NCBI RefSeq assembly: GCF_027531545.1
Contig: NZ_JAPZSC010000001.1
Span: forward strand, 310,001-374,000
Reading direction: 5' to 3'
Source: Silanimonas sp.
Lineage (GTDB): Bacteria > Pseudomonadota > Gammaproteobacteria > Xanthomonadales > Xanthomonadaceae
DNA length: 64,000 bases
The position numbers were made by a program, and so were the translations under genes. Below the pieces are notes generated by a model that was not told the DNA's origin, searched no databases, and worked only from the letters and a program-made list of their open reading frames with translations. Shown here piece after piece: positions 63,933-64,000 of this stretch. Numbering within the stretch: the first letter of the stretch is position 1; every line of letters starts with the position of its first letter.

Positions 63933-64000
63933 TCAACCCTGCGGGCCGGCGGCAGCCGGAACGGCGGAAGCGGTGCGGGCGGTCTCGTCGTTCGCCGACT
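63933..64000 (-). CDS. ctaC: C-terminal end of cytochrome c oxidase subunit II, truncated
   Basis: Only the last 22 codons are in the window (...[21 protein letters not shown], stop at 63933). This Ala/Pro-rich tail is unlike any fixed motif, but its place directly before ctaD on the same strand, with a 1-base TTG/TGA relation, fits the subunit II gene. Assigned by position. Confidence 0.6.
   Translation of the reverse strand, partial: SANDETARTASAVPAAAGPQG

Noticed and set aside
1-64000. CRISPR arrays, insertion sequences, integrase or phage genes, toxin-antitoxin pairs
   Set aside because: No regularly spaced repeats, no transposase motif, no terminal inverted repeats, and composition is uniform across the window.

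Overview
The window is a compact, very GC-rich chromosomal segment in which about 60 genes are packed on both strands, often with 4-base ATGA/TTGA overlaps. Gene content and order point to a gammaproteobacterium of the Lysobacterales (Xanthomonadales) type. The evidence is a Clp-type CRP homologue, the zapA - 6S RNA - fthC arrangement, a trpG-x-trpD-trpC block, an E2 - nitrilase - lipoyl-E3 pyruvate dehydrogenase block, and an aa3 oxidase biogenesis cluster. The taxonomic placement is inference; no rRNA gene is present. I see no insertion sequence, prophage, CRISPR array or plasmid gene, and no stretch over 300 bases without a gene or RNA.

Layout. 1-3.2 kb: 3' end of an EAL-domain gene, a coiled-coil small protein, zapA, 6S RNA, fthC, an EVE-domain protein and rpiA. 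3.2-9.0 kb: a double cyclic-nucleotide-domain/rhodanese protein, tRNA-Gln, rplM-rpsI, coq7, an SMR exporter, speD, clp and a TauE-type permease. 9.0-15.0 kb: tryptophan genes (trpG, a secreted unknown, trpD, trpC; trpE apart) around a secreted alpha-amylase. 15.2-19.8 kb: a two-component system resembling the proteobacterial dedicated-sortase pair (PdsS/PdsR), a small membrane ORF, rpe, a miniature membrane J-protein and a cytochrome c. 19.9-25.6 kb: purC, an Mpo1-like protein, EamA, TerC and AbgT transporters, and a small acidic protein. 25.7-32.9 kb: an envelope module read leftwards (DUF1302 barrel, DUF1329, YCF48 repeat protein, MMPL/RND permease).

33.1-40.4 kb: an unusual SDR, an SLC13 carrier, a CaCA-like membrane protein, and E3, nitrilase and E2 of the pyruvate dehydrogenase block. 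40.6-47.0 kb: OmpW, a GT39 transferase, CHAD, EF-hand, NRDE, a deoxyinosine glycosylase and GlpQ. 47.0-52.8 kb: a GAF-GAF-GGDEF-EAL protein, dinB and a prolyl oligopeptidase. 52.8-56.9 kb: glpK-glpD and a ChaN/Tiki-like protein. 57-64 kb: haem O/A synthesis (ctaB, ctaA), a Sco-like protein, SURF1, a DUF2909 protein, then coxC, ctaG, a 45-residue membrane protein, ctaD and the tail of ctaC.

Themes. The last 7 kb is a nearly complete aa3 oxidase assembly line: catalytic subunits, haem O and A synthesis, and Cu insertion via Cox11 and a Sco-like protein. GlpQ, GlpK and GlpD together feed glycerophosphodiesters into central metabolism. The points most worth a second look are the fthC ribosome-binding site buried in the 6S RNA closing stem, the PdsS/PdsR pair without a sortase nearby, the envelope module with an internal terminator, the tiny membrane gene in the oxidase operon, and several translationally coupled unknowns inside core metabolic operons.
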